Source: CAZGRP01 sp964527995 (GTDB lineage: Bacteria > Zhuqueibacterota > Zhuqueibacteria > Oceanimicrobiales > CAZGRP01). Taken from it: a stretch of DNA of 64,000 bases. A program made the translations under genes and the position numbers. The stretch is from contig CAZGRP010000016.1 in the NCBI GenBank assembly GCA_964527995.1, positions 7,589-71,588 of the forward strand, in the 5' to 3' direction. The notes beneath the pieces are model-generated. The model ran no database searches and had not been told where the DNA came from. It was given only the letters and a program-made list of their open reading frames with translations. The first letter of the stretch is position 1. Each line of letters opens with the position of its first letter. Of the stretch, positions 34,460 through 42,629 are shown piece by piece.

Positions 34460-35581
34460 ATGACCATCGGCATTCCGAAAGAGCTGGCTGCTGAGGAGCG
34501 CCGAATTGCCTTGACGCCGATCGGCGCCTACGAACTGGTACGTAGCGGCAGCCGCGTACTCGTGGAGAGCGGTGCCGGGGAGCAGTGTGGGTTCCCGGAT
34601 GCGGCTTTCACTGAAGTGGGTGCCGAGGTGGTTTTCTCGGCAGAAGAGGTGTTCCGTCGCTCAGACCTTGTCGTCAAAGTGCTGCCACCGGCACGGCAGG
34701 AGGCCGAGCGGTTGTCTTCCAGTCAGACCCTGTTTTGCTTCTTCCCGATTGGGCTGGCCCGACGAGAAACCTATCAACGGCTGCTGAAAAACAACGTCAC
34801 CACCATTGCCTTCGAGTCCATCGAAGACGAGTCGGGTCGCCTGCCGATCCTCGAGGTGATGAGCGAGATCGCCGGCACCATGCTGCCACAGATTGCTGGC
34901 CGCTTCCTGGAGAGCACGGCCGGGGGGCGCGGCATTCTGCTCGGCGGCATCTCCGGCATCCCTGGCGCCAACGTAGTCATCCTGGGAGCGGGCATGGTGG
35001 GCACGAGTGCGACCAACGCCTTCCTGGGCTCGGGCGCTCAGGTCATGGTGCTCGATCGCGATCTGGAGAGGCTGCGCCAGATCGAGCTGCAGTTTCATCA
35101 CCGGGCCTCGACGGCGCTGGTTTCGCCGCTGACGATCGAAAAGGCCGTCCGCTTTGCCGACGTGTTGGTCACCGCAGTACTGATTCATGGCGAGCGCACG
35201 CCGCATCTGGTGACAGAAGCCATGGTGCGGGAGATGAAGGACCGGGCGTTGATCATGGATGTGTCGATCGATCAAGGCGGGGCCGTGGAGACCAGTCATC
35301 CGACCACCCACAGCGATCCGGTGTTCGTCAAGCATGGCATCATCCACTACGCTGTGCCCAACATCCCTTCGGCGGTGGCGCGCACGGCTTCCTATGCCCT
35401 AAACAACGTGGTCCTTCCTTTTGTACGCAAAATGGAGGAGCTTGGAGTGACAGAGGCACTGCGCGCGGATCCTGTGCTGGCCCGAGGCGTGATCGCCCTG
35501 GACGGCAACTGCACCAAAGAGGGACTGGGTGAGCTATACGGTCTGTCGTATCGGCCTGTGCGCCGACTTCTGGAAGAGTAG
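34460..35581 (+). CDS. ald: Alanine dehydrogenase-like protein lacking the catalytic His
   Basis: 373 residues aligning end to end with alanine dehydrogenase/PntA N-domain proteins: MTIGIPKELAAEERRIALTP (Arg15 for pyruvate carboxylate), VVKVLPP (Lys73, for Lys75), VVILGAGMVGTSATNAFLGSGA (NAD Rossmann) and DVSIDQGG (the Asp270 region). At the position of the catalytic His96 (LFTYLH in Bacillus) this protein has LFCFFP, with Pro96. It may therefore have altered chemistry or a different substrate. AGAGG precedes the ATG; a sigma-54-like promoter lies upstream and a CoA-transferase gene follows by 47 bases. Confidence 0.8.
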   Translation: MTIGIPKELAAEERRIALTPIGAYELVRSGSRVLVESGAGEQCGFPDAAFTEVGAEVVFSAEEVFRRSDLVVKVLPPARQEAERLSSSQTLFCFFPIGLARRETYQRLLKNNVTTIAFESIEDESGRLPILEVMSEIAGTMLPQIAGRFLESTAGGRGILLGGISGIPGANVVILGAGMVGTSATNAFLGSGAQVMVLDRDLERLRQIELQFHHRASTALVSPLTIEKAVRFADVLVTAVLIHGERTPHLVTEAMVREMKDRALIMDVSIDQGGAVETSHPTTHSDPVFVKHGIIHYAVPNIPSAVARTASYALNNVVLPFVRKMEELGVTEALRADPVLARGVIALDGNCTKEGLGELYGLSYRPVRRLLEE

Positions 35582-35628
35582 GCGAGTTCACCGACTGCAA
35601 ACAACAGCACGGACGGAGAGCAAGTCCT

Positions 35629-36921
35629 ATGCGTTGGATCGATGACTACAAACGGAAGATCGTTTCTGCTGAAGAAGCGGTGGCGCTGGTGAACAGCGGC
35701 GACAACGTTTTCGCTTCAGGCAATGCCGCCACGCCCTATGTCTTGCTGAACGCGCTGGCCGCGCGCAGAGAGGAACTGCGCGACGTGTCGGTCTACCATG
35801 TGCTTCTTCTCGGCGGCGATGAGCTCTCCCGCCCCGAAATGGAGGGGCACTTCCGCCATAAGTCGCTGTTCGTCGGGCCCGCCGACCGCCAGGCCGTCAA
35901 CGAGGGACGGGCCGACTATTTCCCGATCTTTCTTTACGAGATCCCAGCGCTTTTTGAACGTCAAATCCCGCTCGATGTGGCAATCGTCCATACGTCGCTG
36001 CCGGACGAGCACGGCTTCGTTTCTCTGGGCGTCGAGACGCTTGCTTCGAAGGCTGCCGTCGAGCATGCCAAACGGGTCATCGTCCAGGTCAACGAAAAGA
36101 TGCCGCGGACGTTGGGGGACTCTTTTGTGCATATCTCGCAGATCGACCGGATCGTGGAGACCAGCGAAGAGCTGCCCGAGTTGCCGCGAAAGACGTATCG
36201 CGAGGTCGAGCTGCAGATCGCCCAGCACATCGCCGAGTTGATCGAGGACGGCGCTACGCTTCAGCTCGGCATCGGTGCGATACCGGATGCCGTGCTGTCG
36301 CTGTTGCGCGACCGCCGCGACCTGGGCATCCATACCGAGATGGTGTCGGACGGCGTGATGGAGGCCATCGAGACGGGCGTGGTGACGAACCTGCGCAAGT
36401 CGATTCACGCCGGGAAGGTGATCGCTACCTTCCTCCTCGGGTCGCGAAGACTCTATGAGTATGTCGACAACAACCCGCTGTTTGAGCTTCATCCGGTCAA
36501 CTACACCAACGATCCCTTCGTCGTCAGTCAAAATGAAGGCATTGTCGCGATCAACTCGGCCGTGGAGGTCGACCTCACCGGCCAGGTTTGCTCCGACTCT
36601 ATCGGCTACCAGATCTACTCTGGTTTTGGTGGCCAGGTCGACTTCATTCGCGGTGCAGCCCGCGCCAAGAATGGTAAGCCCATCATCGCCCTGCCCTCGA
36701 CGGCAAAGGGCGGGGAGATTTCCAGGATCGTTCCTCACTTGCGCGAGGGCGCTGGCGTCGTCACCAGCCGCGGCGACGTGCACTATGTGGCCACGGAGTT
36801 CGGCGTCGTCAACCTTCACGGCAAGAGCCTGCGCGAGCGAGCCGAGGCGCTGATCAACATCGCCCATCCGAAGTTTCGCGATGAGCTGACGGCCTTTGCA
36901 AGAGAGCGCCACTACATTTAG
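35629..36921 (+). CDS. Acetyl-CoA hydrolase/transferase family CoA-transferase
   Basis: 430 residues in the two-domain arrangement of 4-hydroxybutyrate / acetate CoA-transferases. The N-terminal ACH domain has VNSGDNVFASGNAATPYVLLNAL. The C-terminal domain has LQLGIGAIPDAVL, HTEMVSDGVMEAIE, VAINSAVEVDLTGQVCSDSIG and YSGFGGQVDFIRGA. Such enzymes move CoA between acyl groups through a Glu-CoA intermediate. Neighbours for pyruvate, malate and fumarate suggest use in fermentation or succinate/acetate exchange. A CDS-spaced RBS (GGAGAG) precedes ATG 35629. Confidence 0.88.
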   Translation: MRWIDDYKRKIVSAEEAVALVNSGDNVFASGNAATPYVLLNALAARREELRDVSVYHVLLLGGDELSRPEMEGHFRHKSLFVGPADRQAVNEGRADYFPIFLYEIPALFERQIPLDVAIVHTSLPDEHGFVSLGVETLASKAAVEHAKRVIVQVNEKMPRTLGDSFVHISQIDRIVETSEELPELPRKTYREVELQIAQHIAELIEDGATLQLGIGAIPDAVLSLLRDRRDLGIHTEMVSDGVMEAIETGVVTNLRKSIHAGKVIATFLLGSRRLYEYVDNNPLFELHPVNYTNDPFVVSQNEGIVAINSAVEVDLTGQVCSDSIGYQIYSGFGGQVDFIRGAARAKNGKPIIALPSTAKGGEISRIVPHLREGAGVVTSRGDVHYVATEFGVVNLHGKSLRERAEALINIAHPKFRDELTAFARERHYI

Positions 36922-36981
36922 GCAACAGAGGAGGCCGTCGCGTAGCTGGCGGCCGCTTCGTCTCGAACGGGGAGCAACAGC

Positions 36982-38256
36982 GTGTTCTTGGAGTATGTCG
37001 ACAAACACTCGGGTGACCGGATTCTGATCAACCTGAAGCCGAAGGCGATTTCCATCACCATCAACACCTACACGGTTTTGACCTTCGACTTGCTGGGCCG
37101 GCCGCTGATCGCCTTTGTTGGCGGACACACATTCCTACGCAGCCTGGACAATCGTGTGCTGGAGAAGTGGCGCGTCAAGCGTGAGGATGCGTCGGAGAGG
37201 GTGCGAATGTGGTTGAGCCTTGAAGAGCGTCGTGCTTTCCTGGATGATTTGAACGCGCGTATGCGGGCGATCTATGACAACTTCCGCGCCGGAGAACTGG
37301 AGGTGCGTCGCCAGTCGAAACCGATCCGGCGCGAGCTCTTTCTGCGTGCCTTGGAGCGCATTATCCGATACGATTTCCAGACGCTCGAAGGCGAACGCGA
37401 GAAGTTTGAGAGGATCTACAGCCGTGTTGGCATCCTGCCCCCTGACAAGTACCTGGCACTCGTGCTGCAGGCGACCGAAGGATGTTCCTACAACAAGTGC
37501 TCCTTTTGTAATTTCTATCGTCGAATCCCCTACCGCGTAAAGAGCCCTCAGGAATTCCGCCGGCATATCGAAGAGGTCATCGACTTCTTCGGGGAGGCCC
37601 TGGCTCTGCGCAAATCGATCTTTCTGGGCGAGGCCAACGCCCTGGCTGTTCCCATGCCGCGTCTGCTTCCTCTTCTGGAGGAGATCCACCGCTACTTTCG
37701 CCTCGGCAACGCAAAGCCCGGTAGCAATGGCTCCCCCTGGGCAAAGACCGGCTTTGATGGCATCTATTCGTTCCTTGATGTTTTTACCGGCAAGCTCAAG
37801 ACCATCAAGGACTTCGAGACCCTGCGGGAGGCCGGTTTGCGTCGAGTCTATCTGGGAATCGAAACCGGCGACGATGAACTGCTCCGCTTTCTCAACAAGC
37901 CGGGTACCGCGGCCGATGCCGAGCGTGTCGTCTGGAACCTGAAGGAGGCGGGCTTGAACGTCGGCGTCATTTTTCTGCTGGGCGCTGGTGGCGATATTTT
38001 CTACCGCTCTCATGTGGCCCGTACCGCGTCGTTGCTGCGCCGTCTTCCTTTGGGGAAGGGGGACCTGATCTACTTCTCGGAGCTGGTCAGCTGGCCTGAG
38101 GTGCCGTACGCGAGCGAAGTGCGCCTGCGGCGGATTCGCGATCTCGATTCCCGCGAGATGCAGCGCCAGAAGAAAGAGATCCTGGCTCGCGCCGGCCTGG
38201 ATCGTACAAGCACTGTGAAGGTGAGTAGCTACTGTCTGAGTGAGTTTATCTATTAG
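36982..38256 (+). CDS. Radical SAM protein with CX4CX2C motif
   Basis: 424 residues from GTG 36982 (GGGGAG upstream). An N-terminal domain of about 150 residues without a clear family precedes a radical SAM TIM barrel. The cluster Cys are in EGCSYNKCSFCNF (Cys168, Cys173, Cys176), spacing CX4CX2C in place of the usual CX3CX2C. RRVYLGIETGDDELLRFLNKPG is the HemN/Elp3-like SAM-contact region. The function is unknown. It lies between the CoA-transferase and malic enzyme genes (12 bases before maeB), so it is co-transcribed with central carbon genes. Confidence 0.8.
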   Translation: MFLEYVDKHSGDRILINLKPKAISITINTYTVLTFDLLGRPLIAFVGGHTFLRSLDNRVLEKWRVKREDASERVRMWLSLEERRAFLDDLNARMRAIYDNFRAGELEVRRQSKPIRRELFLRALERIIRYDFQTLEGEREKFERIYSRVGILPPDKYLALVLQATEGCSYNKCSFCNFYRRIPYRVKSPQEFRRHIEEVIDFFGEALALRKSIFLGEANALAVPMPRLLPLLEEIHRYFRLGNAKPGSNGSPWAKTGFDGIYSFLDVFTGKLKTIKDFETLREAGLRRVYLGIETGDDELLRFLNKPGTAADAERVVWNLKEAGLNVGVIFLLGAGGDIFYRSHVARTASLLRRLPLGKGDLIYFSELVSWPEVPYASEVRLRRIRDLDSREMQRQKKEILARAGLDRTSTVKVSSYCLSEFIY

Positions 38257-38268
38257 GGAGGCAATCGA

Positions 38269-40542
38269 ATGATTTCTGTTGAAGAGTCCCTTGAGTACCA
38301 CCGGGGCGGACGTGCAGGGAAGCTGGAAGTGGTTGCGACCAAGCCGTGCCAGACGCAGCGTGACCTCTCGATGGCCTACACGCCGGGCGTTGCCGAGCCG
38401 TGCCGTGTGATCGAAAGAAACCCGGACGAGGTCTTCGAGTATACGGCCAAAGGCAACCTGGTGGCCGTAGTGACCAACGGCACCGCCGTCCTCGGTCTTG
38501 GCGCCATCGGGCCACTGGCTGGCAAGCCTGTGATGGAAGGGAAGGCGGTGCTCTTCAAACGCTTTGCTGACATCGATGTCTTCGACCTGGAGCTGGATAC
38601 GCGCGATCCCGAGGAGTTCATTCGAGCCGTGAAACTGCTTGAGCCGACCTTCGGAGGGATCAACCTGGAGGACATCAAGGCGCCCGAATGCTTCCTCATC
38701 GAAGAGCGTCTGAAGAAGGAAATGAACATCCCGGTTTTCCATGACGACCAGCACGGCACGGCCATCATCTCGGGAGCCGGGCTGCTGAATGCCCTGGAGC
38801 TTGTCGGCAAAAAGATCGAAGAGGTTCGGATCGTGGTGAGTGGCGCCGGCGCTGCCGGTGTTGCCTGTGCGCGTTTCTACTGCATGCTGGGCGCTCGCCG
38901 CGAGAACATTCTCATGTGCGACAGTTTGGGAGTGGTTTACAAAGGCCGCACCGAGAGGATGAACCCCTACAAGGAAGAGTTTGCGGCCGAAACCGATGCC
39001 CGCACCCTGGCTGATGCCCTGAAGGGCGCTGACGTCTTCATTGGAGTTTCCGCCCCGAATGTGGTGACACAGGAGATGGTTCGCTCCATGGCCGACCACC
39101 CCATTCTCTTTGCCATGGCCAATCCCGATCCGGAGATTCCATACGAAGACGCCAAGGCGGCGCGCGACGATGTGATCATGGCCACCGGCCGCAGCGATTA
39201 TCCCAACCAGGTCAACAATGTACTTGGCTTCCCCTTCATTTTCCGCGGTGCCCTTGATGTGCGAGCCAGGGCGATCAACGACGAGATGAAGGTTGCCGCG
39301 GCCAGAGCTCTGGCCGCGCTGGCCAAGGTGCCGGTGCCCTATGCAGTCATGAAGGCCTACCGCCTGGACCGGTTGGAGTTCGGGCCGGACTACATCATTC
39401 CCAAGCCTTTCGACCCGCGCGTGCTGATCTGGGAGGCTTCGGCGGTTGCAAAGGCCGCCATGGAGAGCGGTGTTGCCCGCAGGCGCATCGACATCGACGA
39501 GTACCGCGAGAAGCTGGAGGCCCGTCTGGGCCTGTCTCGCCAGGTGATGCGGGTGATGATCAACAAGGCGCGCAACGATCCAAAGCGCATCGTTTACCCA
39601 GAGGGGGACCATGCGCCAATCTTGAAGGCGTGCGAAGTCATCCTGGATGAGGGCATGGCCCATCCGATTCTGCTTGGGCCTAAGGAGAAGATCGAAGCCC
39701 TCATCGAAGAGATGCGGCTCAACCTCAAGGGCGGAGTGGAAATTGTCGACCCGTACTATTTCGATCGCCGAGACGAGTATGTCCGGGAGTTCTATCATCT
39801 GCGCCAGCGCAAGGGGGTGACTCTGCGCGAGGCGCGCAAGATGATGACGATGCGCAACTACTTCGGCGCCATGATGGTGCGCTTGGGCGACGCCGACGGA
39901 CTCGTTTCCGGGCTCACCACCCACTACCCGGAGACCATTCGCCCTGCTCTGCAGATCATCGGGCCCCGCCCGGGCGTCACTCGCGTGGCCGGGATGTACA
40001 TGATGGTCTTCCGCGAGAAAGTCTACTTCTTTGCTGATGCCACGGTCAACATCGACCCGAGCGCTGAAGATCTGGCTCAAATCGCCTTGCTTTGCGCCCG
40101 CGAGGTGCGCCGCTTCGACGTGGAACCGAGGATCGCCATGGTTTCGTTCAGCAACTTCGGCAGCGCCCGTTATCCGCAGTCAGAGAAGGTTCGGCGAGCC
40201 GTGGAGCTCATTCATGAACGTGCCCCGGAACTGGCGGTCGACGGCGAGATGCAGGCCGATACAGCGGTTACGCCGGAGATCATCCGGGAGAACTTTCCGT
40301 TCTGCAAGCTGAAAGACGGCGCAAACGTCCTCATCTTCCCGAACCTCGAGGCAGGAAACGTGGCCTACAAGCTGGTGCAGCGTCTGAGTGGAGCCGAAGC
40401 GATCGGCCCGATTCTTCTCGGCATGCGCAAACCCGTGCATGTGCTGCAGGTGGGCGGCTTCAACGAGGTCGACGTAGTGAATATGACGGCCCTGGCCGTG
40501 GTGGATGCGCAGAGTGCGGAGAAGGCGGCGGTGTCCGGGTAA
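38269..40542 (+). CDS. maeB: NADP-type malic enzyme with phosphotransacetylase-like domain
   Basis: 757 residues, the full length of bacterial MaeB. The malic enzyme part (1-430) has DLSMAYTPGVAEPCR, VVTNGTAVLGLG, FADIDVFDLEL, FHDDQHGTAI and the Rossmann VVSGAGAAGVACARFY. The C-terminal Pta-like domain (about 435-757) has RIVYPEGDHAPILKA and ADGLVSGLTTHYPETIRP, and usually binds acetyl-CoA as a regulatory site without catalysis. It decarboxylates malate to pyruvate with NAD(P)H. With the fumarase subunits downstream it links fumarate, malate and pyruvate. GGGAGG precedes the ATG. Confidence 0.93.
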   Translation: MISVEESLEYHRGGRAGKLEVVATKPCQTQRDLSMAYTPGVAEPCRVIERNPDEVFEYTAKGNLVAVVTNGTAVLGLGAIGPLAGKPVMEGKAVLFKRFADIDVFDLELDTRDPEEFIRAVKLLEPTFGGINLEDIKAPECFLIEERLKKEMNIPVFHDDQHGTAIISGAGLLNALELVGKKIEEVRIVVSGAGAAGVACARFYCMLGARRENILMCDSLGVVYKGRTERMNPYKEEFAAETDARTLADALKGADVFIGVSAPNVVTQEMVRSMADHPILFAMANPDPEIPYEDAKAARDDVIMATGRSDYPNQVNNVLGFPFIFRGALDVRARAINDEMKVAAARALAALAKVPVPYAVMKAYRLDRLEFGPDYIIPKPFDPRVLIWEASAVAKAAMESGVARRRIDIDEYREKLEARLGLSRQVMRVMINKARNDPKRIVYPEGDHAPILKACEVILDEGMAHPILLGPKEKIEALIEEMRLNLKGGVEIVDPYYFDRRDEYVREFYHLRQRKGVTLREARKMMTMRNYFGAMMVRLGDADGLVSGLTTHYPETIRPALQIIGPRPGVTRVAGMYMMVFREKVYFFADATVNIDPSAEDLAQIALLCAREVRRFDVEPRIAMVSFSNFGSARYPQSEKVRRAVELIHERAPELAVDGEMQADTAVTPEIIRENFPFCKLKDGANVLIFPNLEAGNVAYKLVQRLSGAEAIGPILLGMRKPVHVLQVGGFNEVDVVNMTALAVVDAQSAEKAAVSG

Positions 40543-40641
40543 GAAAATGTCCGGCACCGGACGCCGGACCTTGAGCGTGATTGGGATGCGATCGAGGCGA
40601 CATTCCTTTCAGCGGATCGTGAATACCTTCGAGGTGACCAA

Positions 40642-41523
40642 ATGGATGTGAGATCGGATTCTTTTCGAAAGGGGCTTTTGGAACTGATTCGGCGCAGCTC
40701 GACCGACCTGCCCGTCGATGTCGAGGCTGCGTTGCGCCAGGCCCATGGTAGGGAGGAACCGGGTTCGCCGGCGGAAGGTGTACTGCGAGTCATTCTGCGC
40801 AACATCGGTCTGGCACGCGAGGCTGGCACGCCCCTCTGTCAAGACACCGGGACCCCACTTTTTTTTGTGTCGCACCCGATCGGGGTGAGCACCAACGACA
40901 TCCGGAAACAGATCGAAGCTTCGCTGGTGCGCGCAACCGAACTGGCTTACTTGCGGCCCAACGCAGTCCATTCCCTGACTGGCGAGAATTCGGGCAACAA
41001 CCTGGGTCGTGGATTCCCGCAGATTCACTTTGAAGAGTGGGAGCGCGACCAGTTGCGCATCGATCTGTTGCTCAAAGGCGGCGGCAGCGAGAATGTCGGC
41101 GCCCAGTACAAGCTTCCGGATACGCGGCTGAACGCCGGTCGCGACCTCGCCGGCGTGAAAAAGGTCGTGCTCGATGCGATCTTCCAGGCGCAGGGGCGCG
41201 GCTGTTCGCCCGGCGTGATTGGCGTCGGCATCGGCGGCGACCGCAGCTCGTCCTTTCTTCTGGCCAAGAAGCAGCTTTTCCGCAAGCTGACGGATAAGAA
41301 CGAAGACGAACTGCTTCGCGCCGCCGAACAAGAGCTGTTCGAAAAAGCCAACCAACTGGAGATTGGGCCGATGGGATTCGGCGGCCGCACCACGGTACTG
41401 GCCGTCAAAATGGGGTGGCAACATCGGCACCCGGCCAGCTTTTTCGTGTCGATCGCCTACATGTGCTGGGCCGACCGCCGCCACAGTCTGATTGTCCAGA
41501 ACGGTGGATATGAGATCCTGTAG
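40642..41523 (+). CDS. Fumarate hydratase class I, alpha subunit (two-subunit type)
   Basis: 293 residues. The Fe-S Cys are visible in TPLCQDTGTP (Cys66), GRGCSPGVIG (about Cys190) and YMCWADRRH (Cys275). Also typical are SLTGENSGNNLGRG and ELEIGPMGFGGRTT-type EIGPMGFGGRTTVL. It equals the N-terminal catalytic half of class I fumarase; tartrate dehydratase alpha is the alternative. The protein needs the beta subunit, encoded at 44948-45565 and not next door: a 3.2-kb secreted-protein gene lies between. Fe-S fumarases are oxygen-sensitive, which fits an anaerobic or microaerobic life. Confidence 0.9.
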   Translation: MDVRSDSFRKGLLELIRRSSTDLPVDVEAALRQAHGREEPGSPAEGVLRVILRNIGLAREAGTPLCQDTGTPLFFVSHPIGVSTNDIRKQIEASLVRATELAYLRPNAVHSLTGENSGNNLGRGFPQIHFEEWERDQLRIDLLLKGGGSENVGAQYKLPDTRLNAGRDLAGVKKVVLDAIFQAQGRGCSPGVIGVGIGGDRSSSFLLAKKQLFRKLTDKNEDELLRAAEQELFEKANQLEIGPMGFGGRTTVLAVKMGWQHRHPASFFVSIAYMCWADRRHSLIVQNGGYEIL

Positions 41524-41624
41524 CAGGATCCGGCGCCGCAGTCGGCGGTGATGCGCGGTTCCTCCGGGCCGGTTGCCGCGGTGCGAGCTACGCTGGCAAT
41601 TGTAACTGGAGCAGGTGATCGGAC

Positions 41625-42629
41625 ATGCTTGAATGGCTCCAGCGGACGAGCCTGGGGTTGTTCGTTCTACTCTGGCTTGTCGCAGCGATGGCGGCCGAAA
41701 ACCGAGATGTCCGCGGGCTGCAGGCCGGTGTCCCAGCCGCCTTCATCCGCGATCTGCAATCCTTTCAACCCAATCGCATCAGGGTTGACGTCGACAATCG
41801 CGGGCACATCGTCAGCTGGTTGCGCAGCGGCGACGCCGGGATGGAGTGGCCGGCGGGAAGTGCTCTGACCCTCGATTTTACCTCAGGCCTGTGGGTCCTG
41901 GGGAAAGTGGACGGACAACTTCGGTCGGCAGTGGCTGAGTATACCAGCGAGTTCGTTCCTGGCGTGGTCGTCGGAGGCGTGGCACAGGATGCCGACGACC
42001 CTCGTTTTCGGATCTACATCATCACGCGGCAGGATCTGTTGGCGGCTCTGGATGACGATCCCCATACCGCACCCGGAAAAGACTACCGCCAGTGGCCGTT
42101 TGCCGATGGCGCTCCGGCATTGAAGGCGAGTGACGGCAGCGATAGCCTCGATGCCGAAGGAAATCGCATCCCGCTATTGCTCGGAGACGCATCGCTCTGG
42201 TGCGTGTTCAACGACTTCGATACCACGGCGCACAACGACCTGTGGCGTACGCCTCCGCTCGGGTTGGAGGTGCAGATGCTGCTGTGGGGCTACAACGGGC
42301 CAGGATCGCTGAAAGATGTGCTGTTCGCCCGCTACCTGCTGATCAACAAGGGCCCCAACCGCATCGACTCCACTTACGTGGCCCTCTGGGACGACGGCGA
42401 CGTCGGTGATCCGGTCAACGACTTTGTCGGGTTGGACACGACCTTGCAAATGGCCTACATGTGGAACGACGGCCCAGACGACAGGTATGGGCCCGAGGCG
42501 CCGGCCCTGGGATACATGTGGCTGCAGGGGCCGATGGTGCCCTCACCAGGCCACAGCGCACGTTTCTTCGGCCGTCTGCGTCCCGGGTTTGACAATCTGC
42601 CGGTGACGGCGTTCTCTAAGTTCACCTGA
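41625..42629 (+). CDS. Secreted T9SS-type protein, 5' part before an in-frame TGA
   Basis: 334 codons from ATG 41625: signal peptide (LGLFVLLWLVAAMAA) and an extracellular beta-rich region of the kind found in large FCB secreted proteins (WPFADGAPALK, LWCVFNDFD, VQMLLWGYNG, RYLLINKGPN, YMWNDGPDDRYGP). The frame ends at TGA 42627-42629, but the same frame continues without another stop to 44849, so this is the first third of one gene of about 1075 codons. If no readthrough occurs, the product lacks the sorting domain and would not be secreted through T9SS. Confidence 0.7.
   Translation: MLEWLQRTSLGLFVLLWLVAAMAAENRDVRGLQAGVPAAFIRDLQSFQPNRIRVDVDNRGHIVSWLRSGDAGMEWPAGSALTLDFTSGLWVLGKVDGQLRSAVAEYTSEFVPGVVVGGVAQDADDPRFRIYIITRQDLLAALDDDPHTAPGKDYRQWPFADGAPALKASDGSDSLDAEGNRIPLLLGDASLWCVFNDFDTTAHNDLWRTPPLGLEVQMLLWGYNGPGSLKDVLFARYLLINKGPNRIDSTYVALWDDGDVGDPVNDFVGLDTTLQMAYMWNDGPDDRYGPEAPALGYMWLQGPMVPSPGHSARFFGRLRPGFDNLPVTAFSKFT

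Noticed and set aside
35716..37128. A 470-codon minus-strand open frame opposite the CoA-transferase gene
   Set aside because: It is antisense to a clear enzyme gene, with no recognisable domain or RBS.
37135..40080. A very long minus-strand open frame (981 codons) opposite the radical SAM and maeB genes
   Set aside because: It mirrors two well-supported plus-strand genes, has no family signature or RBS, and such antisense frames arise easily in GC-rich coding DNA.
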